From: Morinoia aosen
Taxonomy: Eukaryota; Arthropoda; Malacostraca; Amphipoda; Talitridae
Direction of reading: 5' to 3'
DNA: 64,000 bases
Assembly (NCBI GenBank): GCA_030386875.1
Contig: CM059577.1
Location: 25,726,022 to 25,790,021 of the forward strand
Shown here: in pieces, positions 34,158 through 45,909 of the stretch
Numbering within the stretch: the stretch's first letter is position 1
Layout of the letters: every line of letters begins with the position of its first letter
Program-made: the position numbers and the translations under genes
Notes under the pieces: model-generated
What the model was told of the DNA's origin: nothing
Database searches by the model: none
Seen by the model: only the letters and a program-made list of their open reading frames with translations

Positions 34158-34835
34158 TAGTGTCTGTCCTCGTCGGTGTACCTCGGGGACGTGGCGCACG
34201 CTAACTCGTGTTCCAACAGTGTCTGTCCTCGTCAGTGTACCTCGGGGACGTGGCGCACGCTAACTCGTGTTCCAACAGTGTCTGTCCTCGTCAGTGTACC
34301 TCGGGGACGTGGCGCACGCTAACTCGTGTTCCAATAGTGTCTGTCCTCGTCAGTGTACCTCGGGGACGTGGCGCACGCTAACTCGTGTTCCAACAGTGTC
34401 TGTCCTCGTCAGTGTACCTCGGGGACGTGGCGCACGCTAACTCGTGTTCCAACAGTGTCTGTCCTCGTCAGTGTACCTCGGGGACGTGGCGCACGCTAAC
34501 TCGTGTTCCAATAGTGTCTGTCCTCGTCAGTGTACCTCGGGGACGTGGTGCACGCTAACTCGTGTTCCAACAGTGTCTGTCCTCGTCGGTGTACCTCGGG
34601 GACGTGGCGCACTCTAACTCGTGTTCCAACAGTGTCTGTCCTCGTCAGTGTACCTCGGGGACGTGGCGCACGCTAACTCGTGTTCCAACAGTATCTGTCT
34701 TCGTCGGTGTACCTCGGGGACGTGGCGCACGCTAACTCGTGTTCCAACAGTGTCTGTCCTCGTCAGTGTACCTCGGAGACGTGGCGCACTCTAACTCGTG
34801 TTCCAACAGTGTCTGTCCTCGTCAGTGTACCAACT
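34158..34835. repeat. 59-bp minisatellite, about 11.5 copies
   Basis: Copies share GTGTCTGTCCTCGTCAGTGT, ACCTCGGGGACGTGGCGCAC and GCTAACTCGTGTTCCAACA. Landmarks lie every 59 bp (34219, 34278, and on). Few substitutions, so it is young. Confidence 0.97.
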
Positions 34836-35059
34836 CCCCACCACATAATCGCCAACACTTGTAAGAGTCTGTCGTGGGTTCATATATGCTGTTATAAATG
34901 AGCCTTATCTTGCATTCTTTAGTTTTATGCTTCGTGTGTGGGAGGTCGCTCGTGCTGTGCAACCGGCCTCCTGTTCGAGGGTCATCAGCTTTTATTCTTT
35001 TGTCTTTTTTCCCTTTTCTGTCTCATCGAGATGCTTAAACCCTCCTGTGCAGCGTAGTG

Positions 35060-35228
35060 GGCTGTGCCAACGGGCTTAAATTTTGCTACTGAGGGCTTAA
35101 ATTTTTCACTGCGGACTGAAATTTTGTCGCTGCGGGCTTACATTTTTCACTGCGGGCTGAAATTTTTTCCTGCGGGCTGAAATTTTGTTGCTGCGGGCTT
35201 ACATTTTGCTATTGTGAGCCTAAATTAA
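35060..35228. repeat. degenerate 24-bp CTGCGGGCTTAAATTTT repeat
   Basis: About seven units with GCGGGCT[T/G]A[A/C]ATTTT and variable 3' ends (TCGCTG, TCACTG, TTCCTG). Confidence 0.8.
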
Positions 35229-35334
35229 TCGACCGATTGTAGCCACTCGCACTCCAGCGAGGCTCGTAATTATCGCGTAACTGAGTGGAATCGGCAGTTA
35301 AATTACAAGCAATATTGATGCTAACCAAATCCAG

Positions 35335-35706
35335 CGTACACCACTTCATTCATTTGCATCGATTCTCTCATACACTCCAATTGTCTCATATGCACCAATT
35401 CTTTCATCCGCAGCTGCCCTCTTCTGTGAACTCATTCTCTTGCTCAAGATTTCTTTTCTACAAACTCAATTTCTCTAAGGCACCAATTCGCTCGTATGAA
35501 CTCATTCTATTTTGCGCATTAATTCGGTCATACGCACAAAATTTCTCGCACGCATTAATTATCTCATACGCATCAAAATATTCATGCACACCAAATCTTT
35601 CGAGCGCACCAATTCTCCTCCAACGACTCAATCATTCCTACGCACCAATTCGCTCTATTAATTCATTCTCTTTTACGCACCAATTCTCTCATACGCACCA
35701 CTTCTG
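35335..35706. repeat. degenerate TACGCACCAATTCTCTC repeat, locus 3
   Basis: About 18 worn units with the same core as loci 1 and 2; best preserved at 35660-35703 (TTACGCACCAATTCTCTCAT). Confidence 0.78.
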
Positions 35707-35834
35707 GTGCGTTCTGCCGAGTTTCGTTTGTTTGGGAGACAGCGAGCGCTGTCGCCATGGCAACGCCTCAATGGCCGCGAGCTTTCAACTCGCGTCGAGA
35801 CGCCGGCACTCTTTTGTGGTGAAATGTTGTTTTT

Positions 35835-36882
35835 TGGGTACAGACACGTCTTGGGGGGCCGTGTGGGAGGTACAGACACGTCTTTGTGGGGTGTGGGGGG
35901 GCACAGGCACGTCTTGGGGGGGCGTGGGGGGGTACAGACACGTCTTAGGGGACGTGGAGGGGTACAGGCACGTCTTGGGGGGCGTGGGGGAGGTACAGAC
36001 ACGTCTTTGTGGGGCGGGGGGGCACAGACACGTCTTGGGGGGTGCGGGGGGGTACGGACACGTTTTGGGGGGCGTGGAGGGGTACAGGCACGTCTTGGGG
36101 GACGTGAGGGGGTACAGGCACGTCTTGGGGGGGCGTGGGGGGGGTGGTACAGGCACATCTTGGGGGGCGTGGGAGGGTACAGGCACGTCTTGGGGGGCGT
36201 GGGGGATACAGGCACGTTTTGGGGGGCGTGGGGGGTACAGGCACGTCTTGGAGGGCGTGTGGGGCACAGGCACGTCTTGAGGGGGCGTGGGGGGCACAGA
36301 CACGTCTTAGGAGGCATGGGGGGTACAGGCACGTCTTGAGGGGGCGTGGGGGGCACAGACACGTCTTAGGAGGCATGGGAGGTACAGACACGTCTTGGGT
36401 GGGGCGTGGGGAGCACAGACACGTCTTTGGGGGGCGTGGGGGTACAGGCATGTCTTTGGGGGGGCGGGGGGGTACAGTCCCGTCTTTGGGGGGGGCGTGG
36501 GGGATACAGGCACGTTTTGGGGGGCGTGGGGGGTACAGGCACGTCTTGGAGGGCGTGTGGGGCACAGGCACGTCTTGAGGGGGCGTGGGGGGCACAGACA
36601 CGTCTTAGGAGGCATGGGGGGTACAGACACGTCTTGGGTGGGGCGTGGGGAGCACAGACACGTCTTTGGGGGGCGTGGGGGTACAGGCATGTCTTTGGGG
36701 GGGCGGGGGGGTACAGTCCCGTCTTTGGGGGGGGGCGTGGGGGGTACAGGCACGTTTTGGGGTGTGTGGGGGCACAGACACGTCTTTGAGGGGCGGGGGG
36801 GGGGCACAGACACGTCTTTGGGGGCGTGGGGGGCACAGACACGTCTTTGGGGGCGTGGGGGCACAGACACGTCTTTAGTCCT
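35835..36882. repeat. G-rich minisatellite of about 30 bp, about 35 copies
   Basis: The unit is GGTACAGACACGTCTT followed by two G runs separated by CGT. Length varies from 28 to 33 bp, mainly in the G runs. GTACAGTCCCGTC lies at 36471 and 36711 (240 bp apart), and GGATACAGGCACGTTTTGG recurs about 299 bp apart, so nested block duplications occurred. Runs of 4-7 G are present in nearly every unit. Confidence 0.95.
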
Positions 36883-36965
36883 ATAATAGTAAAAGCGGTT
36901 AATCCTATGGATAATATTTTCCAGCGCATATCCTGTAGAATTTGCTGTAATAAAAAAATTAAATG

Positions 36966-37080
36966 TAAAAGAAAATATTCTTTTAATAGCAAACGTTTCG
37001 GAATCTCCGATTCCATCCTCTGTGCTGTACAACAAAGAACAAAAATAAAACTTTTGCTATTAAAAGAATGTTCCCTTTTA
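36966..37080. mobile_element. small foldback (MITE-like)
   Basis: ATTCTTTTAATAGCAAA at 36977-36993 is the exact reverse complement of 37053-37069, and the match extends with mismatches to arms of about 33 bp. No clear target duplication is visible, so mobile origin is inferred. Confidence 0.45.
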
Positions 37081-37144
37081 AATTGGTTCTTCTTTTCATT
37101 TTACGCATAAGGTCCTCAAAAAATCACCCTTTTAGTTCTGGTAC

Positions 37145-37490
37145 AGGACATGCTATAATGGGATCGATACGGTTATATATTTATATTAACTCTATATGTT
37201 CATAGGTGTAACGGTATATGAACGGTATATATTTATAGGAGCTATATAGGAACGGTTACATATTTGAAGGAGTTATATAGAAACGGTTATATATGTGTAA
37301 GAGCTAGCTGTATAGGAACGGTTACATATTTGAAGGAGTTATATAGAAACGGTTATATATGTGTAAGAGCTAGCTGTATAGGAACGGTTATGTATTTGAA
37401 GGAGCTATGCATGAACGGTTACATATTGATAGGAGCTATATATAGGGGCTCCTATAACCGCCTTTGGAAGTATATACGATCGGTTAATCC
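37145..37490. repeat. AACGGTTA-containing repeat, 66-bp higher-order unit
   Basis: GGAACGGTTA followed by CATATTTGAAGGAG and GTGTAAGAGCTAGCTG recur; two good copies have TATTTGAAGGAG at 37261 and 37327. AACGGT occurs about ten times overall. Flanking units are more diverged. Confidence 0.82.
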
Positions 37491-38335
37491 AATAGCATAG
37501 AGAGTTATAGCTTTTCCCTTCTCTCGTCCAAAGATATATTTTTATCCTGTGTTAGCCGTGCGAAATTTCGAGCATTGATGAAGCCTGCGTTGAGCATAAA
37601 TTTCTGTTTTAGCAGTTAAACGATTTTGATTTTCCTCTTAGAATTATTTGCGTTGTTTGCTGCTGGAGATAAGTTAAAGATTGATACGGAATGGAAAGTT
37701 AGAAGTGTTCCTGTGGCCGATGTTGATTTGTGCATTTTTTGTAACGTCTTATTCTTGCTGCAAACACTAGCTGTCACTGGTTGTCGAAAAACACATCACT
37801 TTTTATTAAAATTATCAGCTTTTTTTCACGGGATACAGAAAAATTTGCTTAAGTAAAATAACCGGAAGTATAGAATGTTTATAAAATGGATAAAATTAGA
37901 AACTTTATTTCTGAAAAATGAATAATTTAAGCATGATTAGAATCGAATTAATTTCAAGTCGACGACAAACTGGGATTTTTTTTTAAATTTAGAAACAACC
38001 TTCAGAAAATATTTTAAAATCTAAAATTAAAAAAATAGAATTTTATAAATTTAATTTTGAATTTTTTTTATTTTAATTCTTTTTTAATTTTAATTTTATG
38101 TTAAATTTGAATTTTAAATTCTTAAATTTTAATTTCAACTTTAGTTTGGAATTTTTAAACAATTTTTTAATTTAGTAACATAAGAAGTAGAACGATAGTT
38201 CTCTTCTAGTTATTCATCAAAAGTGTAAAGAAAAGTCAAGGAGCTCTGGCGCTGTGATCAGCTCCAGTGATGGTACCAACGCTGCAGGTACGTTCAGGTA
38301 CTATTTTTTTACTTCTGGTGCTTTCTACGTGAGAA
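37491..38335. other. AT-rich unique region
   Basis: About 38000-38160 is low-complexity AATTTTAAATTT sequence. A 76-codon frame at 37626-37856 has no domain. No gene called. Confidence 0.55.
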
Positions 38336-38888
38336 ATTGATAACAATGAGCTCTGGAGAACAATGGAGAACAATGAGCTCTGGAAAACAATGGTTAACAA
38401 TGAGCGCTGGAGAACAATGGGTAACAATGAGCGCTGGAGAACAATGGGTAACAATGAGCGCTGGAGAACAATGGGTAACAATGAGCGCTGGAGAACAATG
38501 GATAACAATGAGCGCTGGAGAACAATGGAGAACAATGAGCGCTGGAGAATAAAGGATAACAATGAGCGCTGGAGAACAATGGAGAACAATGAGCGCTGGA
38601 GAACAAAGGATAACAATGAGCGCTGGAGAACAATGGAGAACAATGAGCTCTGGAGAACAATGGGCAACAATGAGCGCTGGAGAACAATGGATAACAATGA
38701 GCGCTGGAGAACAATGGAGAACAATGAGCGCTGGAGAACAAAGGATAACAATGAGCGCTGGAGAACAATGGAGAACAATGAGCTCTGGAGAACAATGGGT
38801 AACAATGAGCGCTGGAGAACAATGGAGAACAATGAGCTCTGGAGAACCATGGGTAACAATGAGCGCTGGACAACAAAGGACAACAATT
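38336..38888. repeat. 27-bp minisatellite, about 20 copies
   Basis: The unit is built on GAGCGCTGGAGAACAATGG plus GTAACAAT or AGAACAAT. Variants are GAGCTCTGG and AACAAAGGA. All plus frames have a 9-residue period. Confidence 0.96.
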
Positions 38889-39029
38889 AATCCTGATCAT
38901 TACTATTGCTCCACTCCGCCCAGCTTCCCATCAACAAAAAATACCAGCAAAGGAAGTGATTGATTGATATAATACCAAGTTATTAATTCTAATTTATATC
39001 ACAGCAATTCAACTGTTCTATTTAAGGGA

Positions 39030-39365
39030 ATTACCCCTCGCTGGGAGAAGATGTGAGGTCCCGAGTTGAACGCTATGTATGCCTCCCTTTTGCTGGAATA
39101 AATTTTTTATGAACTATTTTTGTTGGTTCACTGCTATCCATTTCTTCAGCAACTATTACTTTTTTCTTGAATTTTCATCTTGTTTCATAAATTTTCTCCA
39201 TAACTTGGTTCTGAGCGCAGGTGCTCTTGTATGAGAACACGCCATGTGAGTCGATTCCCCTTTCCCTCAACTCTATAATGAATGGTGCCGCCCTCTTTCC
39301 ACTCTTTAGGACACCTTTTTTGTGGCTAGGGATGCTAAAACTCTTTAGAATCTTATCTTATCACT
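39030..39365 (+). mobile_element. dispersed 330-bp family, copy C
   Basis: Starts GGGAGAAGATGTGAGGTCCC; then TGCCTCCCTTTTGCTGGAAT, TTGGTTCACTGCTATCC, TTGTTTCATAAATTTTC, GATTCCCCTTTCCCTCAAC, TATAATGAATGGTGCC and TAGGACACC. It lies about 140 bp after the 27-bp array. Confidence 0.65.
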
Positions 39366-39985
39366 GAAGTTGGAACGTACGTCCGTCATGTTGCCCAGCT
39401 CGGTCGACAGCGACGATTCCGTCAACTGTTGAAGAAATATTGCCGTTGATTTGAGCGGTAATTAGCCGTAAAAAATGCGTTCTCTATGCCGATACAAAAT
39501 GTTAATACATTTTTAACTTCTCATTTTTTTTGTATTTTATATTTCTTTCATTTATTGTTTTTTATGTTTTTCCTTTTTATTGATGTTTTCAAACATCGAG
39601 AAATTCTACTAATACGAAGTAGGGAACAAGTTGCGACTCGTGTCCAGAAATGTTCTGATGCCGACAACCACTCACTTATTTAACCTATATTTCGAGCTGA
39701 GAGTATACGCGGTTGTCTACCCGGAATTTAACTTCATTGTTCCGAAAATTTACCCTTGTTAAATATTAATATGTTAAAAATTAATATTTATTAAAAATGA
39801 TAGAATTTTTTTCTTATGGCAGTCCAAAGTACGTACGAGTATTATTGGTGCTGAGTATAATTGTGATGTTGGCCCGGACTGGTGAATGACCATTATTTCG
39901 AATAATAATGCTCCATTAATAATAATAATAATGGTTTTGAACCATACGTTAAAAACCATTCTTTGGATCACCATAAGCCCGATTG
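39366..39985. other. unique spacer
   Basis: AT-rich with an (AAT)n patch near 39900-39930. No gene. Confidence 0.5.
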
Positions 39986-41452
39986 CGATAAATCAGGTGA
40001 CCATACATCCAACGATCATAACCTCGATAACCATAATTTCTACAACCACACCTCTGGAGACCATAATTTCTACAACCACACTTCTGGAGACCATAATTTC
40101 TACAACCACAACTCTGGAGACCATAATTTCTACAACCACACGTCTGGAGACCATAATTTCTACAACCACACCTCTGGAGACCATAATTTCTACAATCACA
40201 ACTCTGGAGCCCATAACTTCTACAACCACAACTCTGGAGACAATAATTTCTACAACCACACGTCTGGAGACCATAATTTCTACAACCACAACTCTGGAGC
40301 CCATAACTTCTACAACCACAACTCTGGAGACCATAACTTCTACAACCACAACTCTGGAGACCATAATTTCTACAATCACACCTCTGGAGACCATAATTTT
40401 TACAGCCACAACTCTGGAGACCATAATTTCTACAGCCACAACTCTGGAGACCATAATTTCTACAACCACAACTCTGGAGACCATAATTTCTACAACCACA
40501 ACTCTGGAGACCATAATTTCTACAACCACAACTCTGGAGACCATAATTTCTACAGCCACAACTCTGGAGACCATAATTTCTACAACCACACTTCTGGAGA
40601 CCATAATTTCTACAACCACAACTCTGGAGCCCATAACTTCTACAACCACAACTCTGGAGACCATAATTTCTACAACCACACTTCTGGAGACCATAATTTC
40701 TACAACCACAACTCTGGAGCCCATAACTTCTACAACCACAACTCTGCAGACCATAATTACTACAACCACAACTCTGGAAACCATAATTTTTACAACCACA
40801 ACTCTGGAGCCCATAACTTCTACAACCACAACTCTGGAGACCATAATTTCTACAACCACAACTCTGCAGACCATAATTTCTACAACCACAACTCTGCAGA
40901 CCATAACTACTACAACCACAACTCTGGAGACCATAATTTCTGCAACCACAACTCTGGAGACCATAATTTCTACAACCACAACTCTGGAGACCATAATTAC
41001 TACAACCACAACTCTGGAGACCATAATTTCTACAACCACAACTCTGGAGACCATAATTTCTACAACCACAACTCTGGAGACCATAATTTCTACAACCACA
41101 ACTCTGGAGACCATAATTTCTGCAACCACAACTCTGGAGACCATAATTTCTACAACCACAACTCTGGAGACCATAATTTCTACAACCACAACTCTGGAGA
41201 CCATAATTTCTACAACCACAACTCTGGAGACCATAATTTCTACAAACATAACTCTGGAGACCATAATTTTTGCAACCACAACTCTGGAGACCATAATTTC
41301 TACAACCACAACTCTGGAGACCATAATTTCTACAAACATAACTCTGGAGACCATAATTTTTGCAACCACAACTCTGGAGACCATAATTTCTACAACCACA
41401 ACTCTGGAGACCATAATTTCTACAAACATAACTCCAGTGACCATAAATTCTA
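39986..41452. repeat. 30-bp minisatellite, about 49 copies
   Basis: Core CTCTGGAGACCATAATTTCT plus ACAACCACAA. Variants GCCCATAAC, CTGCAGACC, TACAGCC and TACAAACATAA are shared between non-adjacent copies. Three frames of more than 490 codons exist on plus and minus strands, all decapeptide strings; treated as shadows. Confidence 0.97.
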
Positions 41453-41847
41453 ACCACAACCCCGGTGCCCACAAAAGGCACCCGTGACCCCGCCAGACGG
41501 CGGGAAAAAGACGATCACTTGGCGGTGTGCGGGTGCGTGCGTGCGTTTGTTTGCACTCCACACACCGCTGATAGTGGGACTGGGGGGGCTATGTGTTGTG
41601 TGGTGTGTGGTGTGTTGTGTGTTGTGTGTGGTGACTCATGCAATGCGCTCAACAATGGAAGTCATGTGGCGCGTGACAAAACATAATTAAACATTAATGA
41701 CCAATTGACATTCCGTTCTTCAGTCTGCCAATATTCTCTACAATATTCCGTCATTAACTGTAACTCATTCAACCATTATCATTCAGACAGTCAAACCGTG
41801 CAATATGACGTTATTATGACAGTATGATATGAGGATTATGTGGTGAG
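41453..41847. other. unique spacer with a short GT tract
   Basis: GTGTGTTGTGTGGTGTGTGG at about 41590-41633 resembles the 10- and 14-bp GT arrays. No gene. Confidence 0.55.
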
Positions 41848-41873
41848 GACCACACAACAGCTGTTGTGTGGTC
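41848..41873. repeat. perfect 26-bp palindrome
   Basis: GACCACACAACAG is followed directly by its exact reverse complement with no loop. The centre is CAGCTG (an E-box hexamer). Confidence 0.9.
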
Positions 41874-43414
41874 TTCATTCAACGAGGTGCCACATCCACC
41901 ATCCACATCTCATTGTTCGGACGCGCACACACACACACACACACACATACGAGTACACACTACCGCATTATCGTGTGCGTTTCTTCATCTCTGCTTCTGA
42001 TGCAGCTCTATTTTCACAACCATTTATTTCACCTACGGTTTCACTGTTAAAAATTATGCCCCTTTATTATTTTGACTGACTAATTCACTAATATCATTAG
42101 TTAATTTAGTTCAGTGAACGTCACAATTTGCTGACGATGATCTAGTTAACCGTTGTCTTAGTCTTTGTAATTGTCTTTGTAATTGTCTTTTGGTTGTCTT
42201 TGCTTTGTAATTTTACCTTTACAAAATGTGTTCAACATAATCTAGCTTTACTGAGTTGAAATCTATTTCTCTTCACGACGCTGTATACTAGAATGTTACT
42301 TTCTCACTGCAGCTTGATTTGCCAACTACAATTGTTTAATGTAATTAGACATATAAAATAAATTTCATCTGATAGAATAATAATTTTGAGGTTGGCTCTA
42401 AATTTATAAATTCGTTTCTTAAACAGTGATGTATAAGATAACGTATTGAGATATCGTATCAATATGATTCATTAAAATAAGTGTATGTGTAATTACGTAT
42501 CAATAGACATAGACAAAGTGGCACACGTACACACACCAAATATACAGCACGTTTTCTTCGAAAAACGCGACCACTTGTCATTTTATTCTCTAATTAGTAT
42601 AGTTAAGCGAGTAACTGTAGCATCTGATCTATAATTATTGATATTCCTAGCACCACGCTAATCGATCGACTGCAAGAAAGACGCTTCGCATAATCGCCAT
42701 TTGATTAATGGCTTCTTATTGACTGATTATATCGCACGACCTAAATTATAATCTTCCGCTGCTGGTCAATGCTTCGCTTATTATCAGGTGATCCTTTTTT
42801 TTATTATGTGTCTGATTTTTGATCTTTTTATTTAGCTGATAAATGCCACGCAAAGAAATACAACTCGTTAATGGTCAGCTGCTGATGGACTTGATGTTCT
42901 TGAATATCGTCGGCTTCTGACTTCTGGATTTTGATGCGCTTTTCGCATTCAGTTTTTGTCTTTCTGAAGGCCTTGATCTTTTTCTTGGCTTCCGCGAACA
43001 ATGAACATCTCATTGAGTTCATTTTTTAGTTTTGATTAATTTCTTAATCAGTTTTTTAATTTCGATGTATTTCTTTGATTATCACTTCCTCGGTCGTGAA
43101 TTTTTTTTTCTGTCTGTCTCTCCATCTCATCAAATAGCCTGATGACCAGGTTCTTCATCCCGATGAATCCCTCGATCTCTTTCACAATATTCTGAAATTT
43201 GTGGGTATCACTTTATGATCGATCCTGATTTGTTGGTGATCCGCTTACTGATCTTGATGATTAGTTTGATGGAAGTTGCCCCAGAAAATCAGCAGCCACA
43301 AATCTAATCAATCTCCAATGGCTGGTTAACAGCCCACGATCAACAGCACAAAAGTGCGTCACGATCGCTGAGGTCAATTGCTCCTCCGGTGGATACATCT
43401 ATTGGATTTTTGGA
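41874..43414. other. AT-rich unique region
   Basis: An (AC)n tract lies at 41930-41948. At 42828-43220 the minus strand has short Lys/Glu-rich frames (for example KAFRKTKTECEKRIKIQ) that could be a worn coiled-coil coding fragment; this is weak. No gene called. Confidence 0.5.
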
Positions 43415-43745
43415 CTTAGCGCTCCCAGGGGGAATATGTGAGGCCCCGAGCCTTCCTTTTGTTGAAACAGATTAAGTTTTTTGTTTGGTTAAAGACCATT
43501 TTATTTTTTCGTCTAACAGCTACCATGTTTTCCAGCATCAATTACTTTCTTGTTCAACTTCTATCATGTTTCATAGCCTTCCTTTCTTGCTTGCTGTTTC
43601 TATGCGCGAGGGATGTGGTGCGGGACCACACCTTGTGCATAGATTCCTCGTTCCTTTAACTGCATGCAAAATAACCCGTCCACGCTTCTCTAATGAAATA
43701 CTTCTTTTGTGAAGGAGATTTAAACTAACGCAAAATTTTATCGAA
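43415..43745 (+). mobile_element. dispersed 330-bp family, copy D
   Basis: GGGGGAATATGTGAGGCCCC, CCTTCCTTTTGTTGAAACAG, CAGCATCAATTACTTTCTTG, CAACTTCTATCATGTTTCAT, ACCACACCTTGTGCATAGAT, TTTAAACTAACGCAAAATTT. This looks like the best preserved copy. It ends about 30 bp before the 107-bp array. Confidence 0.68.
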
Positions 43746-43774
43746 ACTATTCAGTTAACGTAATGTATGTTAGA

Positions 43775-44720
43775 ACGGCTAAACCAATCAAGTGGACAAC
43801 TAAATAACCAATTAAGCAGCCAACCAAGCGATCAACTAACCAAGCTGCCAACCAAGCAGCCAAGCAAACAATTTACCAAACATCCAAGCATGCAACCAAA
43901 CCAGCTACTAAACAAGTAATCTACCACTCAACCATGCAAGTGACCTAGCAGGCAACCAAACAAGCAACCAAGCAAACAATCAATCAGCAACCAAGCATGC
44001 AACCAAACCAGCTACTAAACAAGTAATCTACCACTCAACCATGCAAGTGACCTAGCAGGCAACCAAACAAGCAACCAAGCAAACAATCAATCAGCAACCA
44101 AGCAGGCAACCAAGCCAGCTACTAAACAAGTAATCTACCACTCAACCATGCAAGTGACCTAGCAGGCAACCAAACAAGCAACCAAGCAAACAATCAATCA
44201 GCAACCAAGCATGCAACCAAACCAGCTACTAAACAAGTAATCTACCACTCAACCATGCAAGTGACCTAGCAGGCAACCAAACAAGCAACCAAGCAAACAA
44301 TCAATCAGCAACCAAGCAGGCAACCAAGCCAGCTACTAAACAAGTAATCTACCACTCAACCATGCAAGTGACCTAGCAGGCAACCAAACAAGCAACCAAG
44401 CAAACAATCAATCAGCAACCAAGCAGGCAACAAAGCCAGCTACTAAACAAGTAATCTACCACTCAACCATGCAAGTGACCTAGCAAGCAACCAAACAAGC
44501 AACCAAGCAAACAATCAATCAGCAACCAAGCAGGCAACCAAGCCAGCTACTAAACAAGTAATCTACCACTCAACCATGCAAGTGACCTAGCAGGCAACCA
44601 AACAAGCAACCAAGCAAACAATCAATCAGCAACCAAGCACGCAACTAAGCAAACAATCATTCAGCAACCAAGCAGGCAACCGAGCAAGCAACCAAGAAAG
44701 CAGCCAAGCAGGCAGTAAGT
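43775..44720. repeat. 107-bp satellite, about 8 copies, with inner CAACCAAGCA phrasing
   Basis: AGCTACTAAACAAGTAATCT recurs at 43903, 44010, 44117, 44224, 44331, 44438 and 44545, exactly 107 bp apart. Two variants (GCATGCAACCAAACCAG and GCAGGCAACCAAGCCAG) alternate. Each unit is itself made of CAACCAAGCA-like 8-12 bp words, as are the flanks, so a short-word repeat came first and the 107-bp unit was amplified later. Confidence 0.95.
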
Positions 44721-45228
44721 TCTGGATGTTTACGCAATAAACTTCATTGCCCCGCAGTCATTACGGAACATCTCAAATCTAAAGTCAACCTCACGACCCT
44801 CCAGCGGCTCCAGAGGAGAGATATCCCAGCTTTTTGCCTCCGACCTCCAAACCTCGCGACACATTTGACATTCTCACCCCTGCATCAGCCAGTCTATACC
44901 CAAATTAAACAAACATCAGCACTCTGAAAGCCTGGTACTTGGTAAAGGTACTTAAGGCTCATCCTATAGTGTTATTCGAATATTTTGCGGTAGAAATTTA
45001 CAATTTAAAATGATTTTCTGGAAGGTACCACCCCATACGACATCAACCCACCTAAGCACCTAAGCTAAGGTCAATAACTAAGGGCACCTCCCCAAGGGAA
45101 GCATCTGAGGGTAATTTGAGTAATGAGGCCACAGCGTGCAGGTAATGCCGGGAGAGTAATAGCGTCGATGAGGTTCGCTACTGAGGGTAATTAGGGTAAT
45201 GAAGCAACGAGCGTGGAGATCAAAGACG
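44721..45228. other. unique spacer
   Basis: No gene. GAGGGTAATT..GGGTAATGAG words near 45107-45200 form a small diverged duplication. Confidence 0.5.
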
Positions 45229-45836
45229 GCGTGTGAGTGATGAGTGGCGGGCAGCTGGGTGGTGAGTGGCGAGCGGCTGGGTGGTGAGTGGCGGGCAGTT
45301 GGGTGGTGAGTGGCGGGCAGCTGGATGGTGAGTGGCAGGCAGCTGGGTGGTGAGTGGCGGGCAGCTGGGTGGTGAGTGGCAGGCAGCTGGGTGTTGAGTG
45401 GCGGACAGCTGGGTGGTGAGTGGCGGGCAGCTGGGTGGTGAGTGGCGGGCAGCTGGGTGGTGAGTGGTGGGCAGCTGGGTGGTGAGTGGTGGGCAGCTGG
45501 ATGGTGAGTGGTGGGCAGCTGGGTGGTGAGTGGCGGGCAGCTGGATGGTGAGTGGTGGGCAGCTGGGTGGTGAGTGGCGGGCAGCTGGGTGGTGAGTGGC
45601 GGGAAGCTGGGTGTTGAGTGGCGGGCAGCTGGGTGGTGAGTGGCGAGCATCTGGGTGGTGAGTAGCGGGCACCTGGGTGGTGAGTGGCGGGCAGTTGGGT
45701 GGTGAGTGGCGGGCGGTTGAGTGGTGAGTGGCGGTGGCTGGGTGGTGAGTGGTGGGCAGCTGGGTGGTGAGTGGCGGGCAGCTGGGTGGTGAGTGGCGGG
45801 CAGCTGGGTGGTGAGTGGCGGGCAGCTGGGTGGTGT
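45229..45836. repeat. 22-bp minisatellite, about 27 copies
   Basis: Core GGTGGTGAGTGGCGGGCAGC plus TG. Variants TGGTGGGC, GGCAGGC, GTGTTGAG. Minus-strand frames with a 22-residue period (His/Pro-rich) are shadows. Confidence 0.96.
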
Positions 45837-45909
45837 ATTGTGGTGCGCATGTGTTTGTTTTGATGCAATCTTCTCTATGCAATCAAGCTCACGCAATCTG
45901 GCCTTCGAT

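Noticed and set aside
34930-34990. Another tRNA-derived SINE head (CTGTTCGAGGGTC)
   Set aside because: The B-box match is poor, no A-box at the right distance, and no body or tail.
39886-41561. Three frames of about 500 codons with decapeptide repeats
   Set aside because: Consequence of a 30-bp unit with few stops; both strands open.
43775-44720. CRISPR-like array
   Set aside because: Regular 107-bp units are repeated throughout with no unique spacers, and the sequence is eukaryotic.
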